From contig CAZHNS010000013.1 of the NCBI GenBank assembly GCA_964534175.1, positions 1 to 60,658 of the forward strand: a stretch of 60,658 nt of DNA, given 5' to 3'. The stretch is from JAFGHJ01 sp964534175. Lineage in GTDB: Bacteria; Hydrothermota; UBA3072. Shown one piece after another: positions 8,346 through 16,939 of the stretch (position 1 is its first letter; each line of letters begins with the position of its first letter). The translations under genes were made by a program, and so were the position numbers. Under the pieces are notes generated by a model. That model had not been told where the DNA came from, made no database searches, and worked only from the letters and a program-made list of their open reading frames with translations.

Positions 8346-10445
8346 ATGAAAATGAATGTGAGAACTTTTTCCTTAAGATTAATAATATTATTAGGTTTCT
8401 GTTTCATTGTTTATTCCCAGCAGCAGGGGAATAATTGGTACGTAGATAATCGGGTATCGGGGGCAAACAATGGTACATCAGGGAGTGAGCTGATTACGTT
8501 GAATACGGATACCGATAAAATAGATTCGGCACGTTGTATTTTATCTCAAGTCGAAGACGGTATATACTATGTCGATCAAAACAATTCAAATGCGAGTGAT
8601 AGCAATACAGGAACAGAGTCCAGCCCTTTTCTTACTATACAGCATGCAGCCGATATAGTAAGACCTGATGATATTGTTATAGTTAAAGCGGGAGATTATG
8701 AAGAATTTGTTTCAACCCGGCGAGATGGTGAGAGTAATTCATACATAACGTTTAAAGCAGCAGACGGCGAAGATGTTTACATTGAAGGAATACTCTTTGG
8801 ACATAATTATTACAAAATTCAAGGGTTTAAAATTAGAAGAGATGGAATGGAAGAATTAAGTGATGGTTATGGTGCTATAGAGTTACGGCCGGAAATTTCA
8901 TTTATAGAAATTAGTAATAATTTGATAACTGCAAATGGCGGCAGTGGTGTGGCAGTGTTTTGTCGAGGTACGGAATATTCCAGAAACCATATAATTATTA
9001 AAGATAATATATTTGGTCCTTCAGAAGATGCATCGTTACATTGCATCAGGTTTCGAGGGCATGATAATCTGATTGAAAACAATGTATTTAACTACTGGGG
9101 AGGTAATGATGCGATCGCTTATTTGTCAAGGAATTCTGTTGTAAAAAACAATGTATTTAATAGTATTTCACACAAAAGCGGTAGTGGAATTCATCCGGAT
9201 TGTATTCAGGTTTATACTGAGGAAAATGTTAATTGCAACAATACGATTATTGAAGGGAATATATTCAAAAATTGCTCAGGGCAGGTTATCTATGTTAGTC
9301 AGCGGGCAGAAGGCCAAACTGTTGAGAATTGGACAATCCGTAATAATTTAATTGTTAATTGTGGTGCAATATCTACAAGTTGTCCGATGCCCAGGGTATA
9401 TAATAATACATACTATTTATCCAGTGTTAATGGAGGTCATCCGATAAGTGTTTGGTTTGAGGGGACCGAGGTTAAGAATAACCTCATAATCGGATGCAGC
9501 ATGGATCCTTCGAACTCAAGTTACGGGTTTTATAATATTAGAAACACACCAGTAGGTTTTGTCAGGGATTATTATGAAAATTTTGATTATAATTATGTGG
9601 CGGGAGCCTATCCGAATTATGAATCAAAAAATACAAATCCCGAAAATTGGTCACCATTTCTGGAAGAACATGGAATTAACGGCGGTGCCCCAATGTTTGT
9701 AAATGCTAATATAGGATGGGTTTGGGGAGACGATAATGGTAGTGATTATAGTGGTGGTGCGAATAGTTTTGAAGTAAATGAGGTAGAGATTTCCAGATTT
9801 GTTGTTGGAGAGTTTATAGAATATTCGCCTTTTAATAGGGGTACAGATGGAATGGCAAGACAAATAACAGGTGTTGATACTGAAAATAATATTATTACAT
9901 TCGTGCCGGATATAGATGATTATACGATTCCTACCTCTGGAATTTCTAAAGCAAATTATCCGGATGGAGATATATGTGATTTTTATATTTTACTCTGGGG
10001 TGATAAGAATTGGGCGCCTGGTGATTCTATCATACCTGATTTTTCTCTACAGGCAAATAGCCCGGCAATAAATGCGGGTGCAAGTCTACTTGAGAATACA
10101 GGTGATTTAAATGGCGTTACCCGTCCCTATGGGGCTGGCTGGGATATAGGTGCGTATGAATATACTGGTATTGAAGCTGTAGATAAACTTCACCTTTACC
10201 AGAATTACCCCAATCCTTTCGTATCAGAAACCATCTTTGAATATGTGCTTTCTGAGGACTTATATATAGAAATTTCATTATTTGATATTGCCGGAAGAAA
10301 AGCGAGAACGTTTTTTTCGGGGGTGCAAAGTGAAGGCACACATGAAGAGAAAGTAAATGGTTCCAGTTTACCATCCGGAGTATATTTTTTTAGTATACGG
10401 GGAGATAATTTTAGAGGTACTAAAAAGTGTTTGTTGATAAAATAA
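8346..10445 (+). CDS. Right-handed parallel beta-helix protein with T9SS sorting domain
   Basis: 699 aa, predicted secreted polysaccharide-lyase-like or carbohydrate-binding protein. A signal peptide (about 1-25) is followed by NWYVDNRVSGANNGTSG and, some 45 residues later, IYYVDQNNSNASDSNTGTES; both look like starts of the same kind of beta-helix domain. The long central part has regularly spaced NNxF/NNLI turns (INFEIS, IIKDNIF, LIENNVF, VVKNNVF, IIEGNIF, IRNNLIVN) typical of PbH1 repeats. The C-terminus is a T9SS type A domain (LYQNYPNPF ... LPSGVYFFSI ... CLLIK). The substrate is not readable. TTGATA (8295) and TATTAT (8316) may be its promoter; the ribosome site AGAAGG is weak. Confidence 0.83.
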   Translation: MKMNVRTFSLRLIILLGFCFIVYSQQQGNNWYVDNRVSGANNGTSGSELITLNTDTDKIDSARCILSQVEDGIYYVDQNNSNASDSNTGTESSPFLTIQHAADIVRPDDIVIVKAGDYEEFVSTRRDGESNSYITFKAADGEDVYIEGILFGHNYYKIQGFKIRRDGMEELSDGYGAIELRPEISFIEISNNLITANGGSGVAVFCRGTEYSRNHIIIKDNIFGPSEDASLHCIRFRGHDNLIENNVFNYWGGNDAIAYLSRNSVVKNNVFNSISHKSGSGIHPDCIQVYTEENVNCNNTIIEGNIFKNCSGQVIYVSQRAEGQTVENWTIRNNLIVNCGAISTSCPMPRVYNNTYYLSSVNGGHPISVWFEGTEVKNNLIIGCSMDPSNSSYGFYNIRNTPVGFVRDYYENFDYNYVAGAYPNYESKNTNPENWSPFLEEHGINGGAPMFVNANIGWVWGDDNGSDYSGGANSFEVNEVEISRFVVGEFIEYSPFNRGTDGMARQITGVDTENNIITFVPDIDDYTIPTSGISKANYPDGDICDFYILLWGDKNWAPGDSIIPDFSLQANSPAINAGASLLENTGDLNGVTRPYGAGWDIGAYEYTGIEAVDKLHLYQNYPNPFVSETIFEYVLSEDLYIEISLFDIAGRKARTFFSGVQSEGTHEEKVNGSSLPSGVYFFSIRGDNFRGTKKCLLIK

Positions 10446-10525
10446 TTGAATATCGGGTAATATCACATTATAAGCATAATGTCGTAGTGGTATAGTTATC
10501 TGTTAACGCAAAAAGGAGGTAAATT

Positions 10526-11227
10526 ATGCATACACTTAAGACTATCTTTATTACATTGTTCATCCTTGTTTTTTTTGTTTCTTGCAGCAACGCTCTCGGG
10601 CCGGAAGATTTAGTATCCGATTATGTGGAACTTTCCTCAAGTGGCATCGACCCGGATTTTATTTTTCTGAAAGAATCCGGTGAAAGCGCAACATACCAAT
10701 ACTCGAATATTGAGTACAATATATATGCAGACATGGCCTCGTTCGACCTCTTGGTAACATTTAACAATGGGCATACTTATAATATTCACTGTTCAAATAT
10801 AGAGCGTTCTTATGTTCAACGTAGTGTCAGAAGCTATAAGGCGGAAATTACAGTCAGATGGGGAAATGAGACGATTTCAGAAACTCTATTTTATCCAGGA
10901 GATGTCGTATTTATTAAAAGTGTTGATCCAAGTACCGGGTTAGTACATAATGTATCAACTGATTTTACAGTTATTGTTGAATACAGTTTGGATTCTTTTG
11001 AGGAGGGTTACATTTATATAGCTTTTAATGAGGGAGACTATCCAAACTTGTTTTTTTCTAAAGGAGCTGAAATAATAACTAAAGGGACAGGCGAACATAC
11101 TTTTAACGTAACAGCTACTCCTAAAGATTGGGGAGAAGAGGGGGACTTTACAGTTATGGTAAATTTAGAGCATGCGGGTCTGAGTCATAGTTTGTATACT
11201 GATGAGGAAGTATTATTGTTTGAATGA
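10526..11227 (+). CDS. Predicted lipoprotein of unknown function
   Basis: 233 aa. A hydrophobic N-terminus ends in FFVSCS, a good lipobox with the cysteine at about residue 20, so it is probably anchored in the outer or inner membrane. The rest is rich in beta-strand-forming residues with alternating acidic and aromatic positions (for example STDFTVIVEYSLDSFEEGYIYIAF), suggesting one or two beta-sandwich domains. I recognise no family. AAAAAGGAGG stands 6 nt before the ATG. It is followed by a 243-nt gap with a word array, so it is probably transcribed alone or with the gene before it. Confidence 0.7.
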   Translation: MHTLKTIFITLFILVFFVSCSNALGPEDLVSDYVELSSSGIDPDFIFLKESGESATYQYSNIEYNIYADMASFDLLVTFNNGHTYNIHCSNIERSYVQRSVRSYKAEITVRWGNETISETLFYPGDVVFIKSVDPSTGLVHNVSTDFTVIVEYSLDSFEEGYIYIAFNEGDYPNLFFSKGAEIITKGTGEHTFNVTATPKDWGEEGDFTVMVNLEHAGLSHSLYTDEEVLLFE

Positions 11228-11470
11228 TAATTCTTTACCTTGTTTTAATAAGTCCTATGAGGTTGATTATAGTTTAGAGTTTCGTGTTTGAAGAAGAAAA
11301 GAAAAACTCTGACTCTTAGTGTATTTGTGTGAGAATTTTATTATAGTTAGTGTGTTAGTGGGTTGGTGTGTTGGTGTGTAAAAAACAGCCCAACGGACTA
11401 ACGGACCAACAGACCAACAATTTTTACTTGACAACGTATTAATCCCATATAACTTGTAAATGGTAAAATC
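11228..11470 (+). promoter_or_regulatory. Leader region of apgM
   Basis: The gap holds word array C (11345-11420) and then TTGACA at 11428-11433 with TATAAC at 11448-11453. The spacer is only 14 nt, so the promoter assignment is weak. No Shine-Dalgarno site precedes the apgM ATG. Confidence 0.4.
11345..11420. repeat. Octamer-word array with inverted partner (element C)
   Basis: Four octamers in exact register, AGTTAGTG, TGTTAGTG, GGTTGGTG, TGTTGGTG (11345-11376), are followed after 12 nt by CCCAACGG, ACTAACGG, ACCAACAG, ACCAACAA (11389-11420). The cores GTTRG and CYAAC are complementary, so the whole could fold as a hairpin with many alternative registers. Confidence 0.85.
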
Positions 11471-12673
11471 ATGAAATACTTAGTGTTTTTAGCGGATGGA
11501 ATGGCGGATGAGCCAATTCCTGAATTAAAAGGGAAAACACCTCTTGAAGTGGCAAATACCCCGTCTCTTGATTCTCTTGCAAGTAACGGTACACAGGGGA
11601 CACTTGTTACGATACCTGAGCCTTTCCCAACTTCGAGTGATGCCGCTAATCTTTCGGTTTTGGGATATGACCTTGCTCGTAACTATTGTGGAAGAGGTCC
11701 TATCGAGGCTGCAAGTAAAGGTATAGAATTAAAAGAAAATGAAATAGCTTTCAGGTGTAATCTTATAACTATAAACGATGATATATTGGAAGATTACTCT
11801 GCGGGTCAAATAGACCAGAAAAGTACGGAAGATTTGATAAGTCTTCTAAATAAAGAATTAGGAAATGAAAAAGTCATTTTTTATCCGGGTGTTAGTTACA
11901 GGAATCTTTTGATTCTTAAGGGCGAGGAATTTTCAGATAAGATAGGATATCATAAACCGGATTCAAATCAGGGCAAAAAATGGAGAGATATTTTAACTTG
12001 CGCGAAATCAAAAGAAGGAGAGGCAACAGCGAAATTAATTAATGAGTTAATTGAAAAAAGTATAGAAATCTTAGGTAATGCCCCGGTAAATTTAAATCTT
12101 AATAAAAACAATAAAAAGCCTGCCAATTGCATATGGCCATGGAGTCCGGGTAAGAAACCTCACCTTCAATCATTTGAACAAAAATATCATAAAAAAGGTG
12201 TGGTGATTTCGGCGGTTGATGTAATACTTGGAATTGGGAAATTAGCAGGAATGCAGGCTATTAAACCTGACGGCGCGACGGGTTTTATTGATACCAATTT
12301 TGAAAATAAAGTTAAGGCTGCTTTAAGTGCTTTAGAGAGGAACGATTTTGTTTATCTGCATCTTGAGGCGATTGATGAGTGTTCTCACATGGGCGATCTC
12401 GACTTAAAGATAAAGGCAATTGAGGCGTTTGATAAAAGACTGGTAAAACTTATTTTAGAAGAAATTGATGACAATGTAACTATAGGAGTACTTCCTGATC
12501 ATCCAGTGCCCATTAAATTACGTAAACATACTAGAACCCCGGTTCCTTTCCTGATTTCCGGTGAAAACGTACCGAAGGATGGTCATACTGAATACTCTGA
12601 AAAAACCGCTGTTAAGGGTGGATTGGGTTTTTTGGATAAGTATACTTTTTTGGAAACTTTGTTTAAGTATTAA
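11471..12673 (+). CDS. apgM: Cofactor-independent phosphoglycerate mutase, archaeal type
   Basis: Glycolytic and gluconeogenic enzyme interconverting 3- and 2-phosphoglycerate without 2,3-bisphosphoglycerate; cytosolic, 400 aa, the usual length for this alkaline-phosphatase-superfamily branch. The N-terminus MKYLVFLADGMADEP.PEL.GKTPLE.ANTPSLDSLA carries the metal-binding aspartate. TSSDAANLSVLGYDL contains the expected phosphorylated serine region, and HLEAIDECSHMGD plus LPDHPVPI...HT supply the C-terminal metal ligands. There is no visible ribosome binding site, as for several other cytosolic genes in this window. It stands alone, between a word array and a convergent outer-membrane gene. 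Confidence 0.93.
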   Translation: MKYLVFLADGMADEPIPELKGKTPLEVANTPSLDSLASNGTQGTLVTIPEPFPTSSDAANLSVLGYDLARNYCGRGPIEAASKGIELKENEIAFRCNLITINDDILEDYSAGQIDQKSTEDLISLLNKELGNEKVIFYPGVSYRNLLILKGEEFSDKIGYHKPDSNQGKKWRDILTCAKSKEGEATAKLINELIEKSIEILGNAPVNLNLNKNNKKPANCIWPWSPGKKPHLQSFEQKYHKKGVVISAVDVILGIGKLAGMQAIKPDGATGFIDTNFENKVKAALSALERNDFVYLHLEAIDECSHMGDLDLKIKAIEAFDKRLVKLILEEIDDNVTIGVLPDHPVPIKLRKHTRTPVPFLISGENVPKDGHTEYSEKTAVKGGLGFLDKYTFLETLFKY

Positions 12674-12716
12674 TTTTTTTTAAAATATAACATACAAAGT
12701 TTCTTTATGAGACTAG

Positions 12717-12787
12717 ATAAAAGGATTTGAAGAAATAATCTAATGTTACAGTGTCAAGCGCTATCCCCAAAGATACAATCCTTTTAT
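12717..12787. other. Inverted repeat between convergent genes
   Basis: ATAAAAGGATT (12717-12727) and AATCCTTTTAT (12777-12787) are perfect complements separated by 49 nt. There is no T-run directly after either arm, so a simple terminator is not obvious. Confidence 0.45.
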
Positions 12788-12830
12788 AGTATAGCAATTA
12801 AGATTCTAAATTTTGTCTAAGAATAATTAC

Positions 12831-13331
12831 TTATAAGTAGCAAGCCAGACCGAATTTAAGATACATAGTGTTGTCTTTAGGATCGTTTATCTCATCGTCA
12901 AAGTAGTAGAGAAATCTGTTCGTGATTCTTAATGCTGTATTTTCTAATAAAAAAACTTCAGCCCCTAAGTCAACAGTCATATTCATTAGCGAATAACTAC
13001 CAGTATTATGCGCAAACGTTGTTCCTGCAAAAACAGAAAGTTTACTTTTAAAAGGATAATGGTAAAATACCCCCAGACCAATATCGGAACCCGATGTCTC
13101 ATCATAATATTTTACTTTTGATTCTCCGAAACTAAAGAAAACTTCGAGGTTATTTAAAAAGAAGTAGCCCAAGCTTAAATCGGATTCGAAACATAAGTCA
13201 AAATAATTTCCGGTGCTTTTATAGTCTGCCATAAATGATGAAACGCTTATAGATTTACTGCCCGCAGGATAATTTCTGGCAAAAGTAATTATAGAACTAA
13301 AAAATAATAAAAATGAAAAGATTATACGCAT
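12831..13331 (-). CDS. Outer-membrane beta-barrel-like protein of unknown function
   Basis: 166 aa from an ATG at 13331, chosen because GGAGG lies 5 nt upstream and a signal peptide follows (MRIIFSFLLFFSSIITFA). The longer reading frame to 13391 would translate the ribosome site. The mature part has short alternating amphipathic strands (YFDLCFESDLSLGYFFL, LEVFFSFGESKVKYY, SDIGLGVFYHYP) and ends in MYLKFGLACYL, as small outer-membrane barrels do. No family is recognised. It is monocistronic and convergent with apgM. Confidence 0.65.
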   Translation of the reverse strand: MRIIFSFLLFFSSIITFARNYPAGSKSISVSSFMADYKSTGNYFDLCFESDLSLGYFFLNNLEVFFSFGESKVKYYDETSGSDIGLGVFYHYPFKSKLSVFAGTTFAHNTGSYSLMNMTVDLGAEVFLLENTALRITNRFLYYFDDEINDPKDNTMYLKFGLACYL

Positions 13332-13456
13332 TGATTCCTCCTTTTTTTGGATTCTATAATATTGACCGAACCAAAGAATTAATAGTTCCATTTTTTATAT
13401 TGGTATCATTTATAGTTTTTTAATTTTAATGTTTGACCGATTTGAATAATCTATGA

Positions 13457-14323
13457 CTAGAGTTCAATTCCTTCAACCGAAATAGGATGCGGCGCCCATG
13501 TTTTTTTGTGCAAAATATAAACCTCTTTATAACCTATAGAATTTAGAAGTACAGCGGCTTCTTTGAATTTGGCGGTTATTTGTTCAGGTCTATGAGCATC
13601 CGAGCATAAAGTTATGGGTATACGCATATTATAAGCTTCTTCGATTATCCAATTACTTGGGTATAGTGAGTCGGTCTTTCCCCGCGCAATTCCGCCGGTG
13701 TTTATCTCTAAAATTGAATGTGATTTTGTGACCGCGTTTAATGTATCAAGAACGGCTTCTTTGTACCAGTTTTCTTCTTCTGAGAAATATTTCTCGTCTT
13801 TATTGTTCATTTTTATTAAATCAAGATGTGCCACTATATCTGGATTTTCTAATTTTAGCATATTTCTGATAAGTTTGAAATAGTCTTTTACTACTTTTTT
13901 TATATTTCCGCTGTAAATTTCATCTAATCCTCTTTCGAAATCCTCCTGGCTTCCATCTATAGCCCAGCCTTTGTTTTCATGAAAAAAGTTTACAAAATGG
14001 ACTGAACCTATATAGAAGTCCAGTGTGGATAAATCGATTTCTTCCTTATAAAAAGAGTTTATGGATGGAAGGAAATCCATCTCTAATCCCAGAAGTATCC
14101 TGATTTTATCTTTATATTTTTCTCTTAGAGTTTGTATAGTTTTACAGTATTCTTTGAAGTCCTCTTTTTTTATAACCCAGTCTACAGGGAAGGGCAGAGG
14201 ATTATGTGGACTGAAACCTAATATGGAAACGTTCTGTCTTAAGGAGTCTTTAACGTATTCTTCAATTTTTACGGTTCCGTCATCGAAATTTGAATGTGTG
14301 TGAAAATTAACCCAGCTCGTCAT
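13457..14323 (-). CDS. hisJ: PHP-family histidinol-phosphatase (HisJ/HisK type)
   Basis: Cytosolic metal-dependent phosphoesterase, 288 aa, for histidinol phosphate dephosphorylation in histidine synthesis or a related phosphoester. NFHTHSNFDDGT provides the first PHP metal motif, GFSPHNP and LLGLEMDF follow, YIGSVHF and VAHLDLIK are the central motifs, and LCSDAHRPEQI the last. No other his genes are near, so the in vivo substrate is an inference. It begins 6 nt after ychF and has no ribosome binding site of its own, so translation probably depends on the ychF message. Confidence 0.82.
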   Translation of the reverse strand: MTSWVNFHTHSNFDDGTVKIEEYVKDSLRQNVSILGFSPHNPLPFPVDWVIKKEDFKEYCKTIQTLREKYKDKIRILLGLEMDFLPSINSFYKEEIDLSTLDFYIGSVHFVNFFHENKGWAIDGSQEDFERGLDEIYSGNIKKVVKDYFKLIRNMLKLENPDIVAHLDLIKMNNKDEKYFSEEENWYKEAVLDTLNAVTKSHSILEINTGGIARGKTDSLYPSNWIIEEAYNMRIPITLCSDAHRPEQITAKFKEAAVLLNSIGYKEVYILHKKTWAPHPISVEGIEL

Positions 14324-14329
14324 AAATTT

Positions 14330-15439
14330 TTATACTTTAAAATGGAATAAAATAACTTCGCCGTCTTTGACTTCATAATCTCTTCCTTCGATTCGTATTT
14401 TTCCGTGTTCCTTTATATGTGCTTTGGAACCGTATTCGAATAAATCATTGCAGTGGAAAACTTCCGCTTTTATAAAACCTTCTTCGAAGTCAGTATGAAT
14501 AATGCCAGCCGCTTCATGGGCTTTCGAACCTTTCTTAAACATCCAGGCGCGAACTTCCTTTCCGTTCTCAGTAAAAAAAGTTTTTAGATCCAAAAGATCG
14601 TACGCGGTTTTTATTAGGCGGTTGAGAGCTAAATCGGGAAGCCCCAGCATTTCCATGAATTCTCTTTTTTCTTCTTCGGATTTTATCGCTGCTATTTCCT
14701 GTTCATCTTTGCCACAAATTTCGATTACTTGAGCTCTTTCCTTTTTTGCGTAATTTCTAACCGATTCCGTGAATTTGTTTCCATTGTTTAAACTTTTTTC
14801 ATCTATATTACAGACGTAAAGAACTTTTTTATTTGTAAGGAGATTCAATTCTTTTATGTTTTTTTTCTCTTCATCCTTTAAATCGATATTTTTCACGGGT
14901 ATTCCTTTTTTTAATTCCTTCTGGAGTTTTTCGAGTAAAGCTACTTTAGACTGGGCGTTCTTTTTTAGCTTCTGATCCTGGCTTTTAAGTAATTTTGTGT
15001 TTTTCTGAAGACTCTTTTCAACGGCCCCGAGATCGGCTAATATCAGTTCCATATTTATTACTTCGATATCACGGATCGGTTCGATATTCTCGTATGGATG
15101 CGAGATGTCAGGATCCTCGAAGCATCTTACAATGTGTATTATTACGTTGACTTCTCTTATATGGCTCAAGAATTGGTTGCCCAGTCCCTCACCTTTTGAA
15201 GCTCCTTCGACTAGTCCTGCTATGTCGACGAATTCAACGGTCGCGGGTATTCTTTTTTCTATATTTAATATATCGGCTATTTTAGTCAGTCTTTCGTCAG
15301 GGACTTCTACCATGCCCAGGTTGGGTTCGATAGTACAGAAGGGATAATTCTCAGCTTTTACCGAGAGACAGGTTAGAGCAGAGAATATAGTAGACTTTCC
15401 GACATTGGGAAGGCCTATAATTCCGCAATTCAAACTCAT
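14330..15439 (-). CDS. ychF: Redox-regulated ATPase YchF (Obg/OLA1 family)
   Basis: 369-aa cytosolic P-loop NTPase of universal distribution that associates with ribosomes. The N-terminus MSLNCGIIGLPNVGKST is the Walker A region, DIAGLVEGASKGEGLGNQFLSHI the switch II region, and CNIDE replaces the NKxD motif, which in this family gives ATP preference. A coiled-coil insertion (about 120-200) and a C-terminal TGS domain (ending EHGKIRIEGRDYEVKDGEVILFHFKV) complete it. GAGGA precedes the ATG. It is the first gene of a two-gene unit with the PHP phosphatase. Confidence 0.96.
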   Translation of the reverse strand: MSLNCGIIGLPNVGKSTIFSALTCLSVKAENYPFCTIEPNLGMVEVPDERLTKIADILNIEKRIPATVEFVDIAGLVEGASKGEGLGNQFLSHIREVNVIIHIVRCFEDPDISHPYENIEPIRDIEVINMELILADLGAVEKSLQKNTKLLKSQDQKLKKNAQSKVALLEKLQKELKKGIPVKNIDLKDEEKKNIKELNLLTNKKVLYVCNIDEKSLNNGNKFTESVRNYAKKERAQVIEICGKDEQEIAAIKSEEEKREFMEMLGLPDLALNRLIKTAYDLLDLKTFFTENGKEVRAWMFKKGSKAHEAAGIIHTDFEEGFIKAEVFHCNDLFEYGSKAHIKEHGKIRIEGRDYEVKDGEVILFHFKV

Positions 15440-15455
15440 AATTTTCCTCAGGGTA

Positions 15456-15483
15456 ATATTATCACTTTTTTTTCAAATGTCAA
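15456..15483 (-). promoter_or_regulatory. Promoter of ychF
   Basis: Read on the minus strand: TTGACA (15483-15478), a 16-nt spacer containing an A8 run, and TAATAT (15461-15456). The leader is short. Confidence 0.75.
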
Positions 15484-15489
15484 ACTATA

Positions 15490-15625
15490 AAATTGAAACA
15501 AAAAGAATATAAAGAGTACAAAGCCCACTACAACCAACCCCAAAACTAAATATGCTTTTTTCAAAATTCCACCCCACAACTCCAAATTAATCTCACACGG
15601 AGACACAAATAACATAAAAATCTTA
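15490..15625. repeat. CACAGAG-type dispersed repeat (copy 2, degenerate)
   Basis: Contains AGAGTACAAAGCCCACTACA near 15511, CACCCCACAACTCC near 15571 and CACACGGAGACACAAATAA near 15594. These correspond to segments of the copy at 5676-5910. It fills the gap between the DUF4412-like gene and ychF; no gene is seen. Confidence 0.6.
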
Positions 15626-15634
15626 AGCTTTTTT

Positions 15635-16768
15635 TTATTTTTCTTTTATTTTCAATTTATAGTTTAAATCTACTATTTCTCCATTGCTATTTAATTCAAC
15701 TATGAAACCTTTTGCAACTCCCGCGGCTGTATCGGTATAAATTGCTAATTTATTTTTACCTAAAGATTCTATTCTCAGAGCTTTTGAACTTCTAAAGAAT
15801 AACCTAGGCAGGATATTGGCAAATTCTTTTATTTCTTCTTCGGTATTTAACTTGATGTTTTGACTCTGAATCATTTTAAGTCCGCTTTCAAGGCGCATAT
15901 CTGTTTCCGGTCTTTCCAGGAGATAAACCTGTTCGTTTTCTATATTAACAGCTGCTTTTTCAAATGCTGTGTAGCTTATCGTAACTTTTCCCAGTACATC
16001 TTTTTCTCTGTTGATATTGAAGAAATTCCACTTAGGAAAGAACCTGGACAATCTACTTACGAATATTAATCTAGCTTTTAACGTCCCATCTTCTGTTTCG
16101 CTTTCTATGCCTTTCTCTTCCAATTTTTTGTAGACAGCCTCTCTATTTTTTTCTAAGTTTAGGAGCCTTTCATCTTTTTCTTTTTTTGGTTCAGGAAGGG
16201 GTGTGAATTCATAATTTTCCGGCAACTGGAATAGATTTTCTTCTATAGCTTCTTCTTTGATGTTTTTTAATTCTGCATTTTTTGGAATGCCGATCGCAGT
16301 TAATATTTTAATCGGCCAGTTTAATTTATTGGCTACCCACGCGGTCAACAGTTTTTCGTCATTTGCGTAAATTTCTATTTTCTTACATTTGTAGCCATTG
16401 ATAACTTCAGAGCCCTTTTCTATTGAAGAGTATTTTTCGAGTGCATAATAAAAAGATTCAAAAGGATTGTTATATAAGCTTCTGGAACTATTATTCCAGA
16501 CTTCTTCCGCAATTTTTTGTGAATGAATAAGAATTTTTTGTTTCCCGCTTTCATGGTCAACTATAATACTTAATTCGCTACCTTGCACATTTATATCCAT
16601 CCGATACTTATTCCCTTTTACATATATTTTCCCTTCTAAAATATCATCTCCTATTCTCTGGGTCATATCTGCCGTAAAATTTTCTACAGTAGCCGTGTTG
16701 GTGGGACACGCAAAAAACATAAATAGTATTAATACCACAATTAAACTTTTAATTAATTTAATTTTCAT
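15635..16768 (-). CDS. DUF4412-like envelope lipoprotein
   Basis: 377 aa. The lipobox MFFACPT places the lipidated cysteine at about residue 20. Residues about 30-195 read like DUF4412/LolA-like proteins: FTADMTQRIGDDILEGKIYVKGNKYRMDI, a hydrophobic-groove beta-sheet fold that binds lipid-modified partners in LolA. A charged coiled-coil linker (about 205-235, KKEKDERLLNLEKNREAV) leads to a second, unrecognised domain (about 240-377). The role is unknown; handling of lipid or lipoprotein is a family-based guess. The gene has its own promoter and a GGAG site. Confidence 0.65.
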   Translation of the reverse strand: MKIKLIKSLIVVLILFMFFACPTNTATVENFTADMTQRIGDDILEGKIYVKGNKYRMDINVQGSELSIIVDHESGKQKILIHSQKIAEEVWNNSSRSLYNNPFESFYYALEKYSSIEKGSEVINGYKCKKIEIYANDEKLLTAWVANKLNWPIKILTAIGIPKNAELKNIKEEAIEENLFQLPENYEFTPLPEPKKEKDERLLNLEKNREAVYKKLEEKGIESETEDGTLKARLIFVSRLSRFFPKWNFFNINREKDVLGKVTISYTAFEKAAVNIENEQVYLLERPETDMRLESGLKMIQSQNIKLNTEEEIKEFANILPRLFFRSSKALRIESLGKNKLAIYTDTAAGVAKGFIVELNSNGEIVDLNYKLKIKEK

Positions 16769-16792
16769 AAAACTTTTCTCCTTTTTGTTTGC

Positions 16793-16820
16793 ATTATAAG
16801 TAGAATTATTGTGTTGTCAA
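16793..16820 (-). promoter_or_regulatory. Promoter of the DUF4412-like gene
   Basis: Minus strand: TTGACA (16820-16815), a 16-nt spacer, and a perfect TATAAT (16798-16793). Confidence 0.82.
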
Positions 16821-16900
16821 GGAATTTATGGTGTAGGTAAAAGAATCTCTCCTCAAAAAATCAGCGGACAAGAGAATTGTGTTATTTAGTAATTTATACA

Positions 16901-16927
16901 TTGACAAAATGAGGAAACGATTAAATT
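16901..16927 (+). promoter_or_regulatory. Probable promoter of the GH5 gene
   Basis: TTGACA (16901-16906), a 15-nt spacer, and TAAATT (16922-16927). The implied leader before the ATG at 16940 is only a few bases and contains AAAGG. Confidence 0.55.
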
Positions 16928-16939
16928 ACTAAAGGAAAA

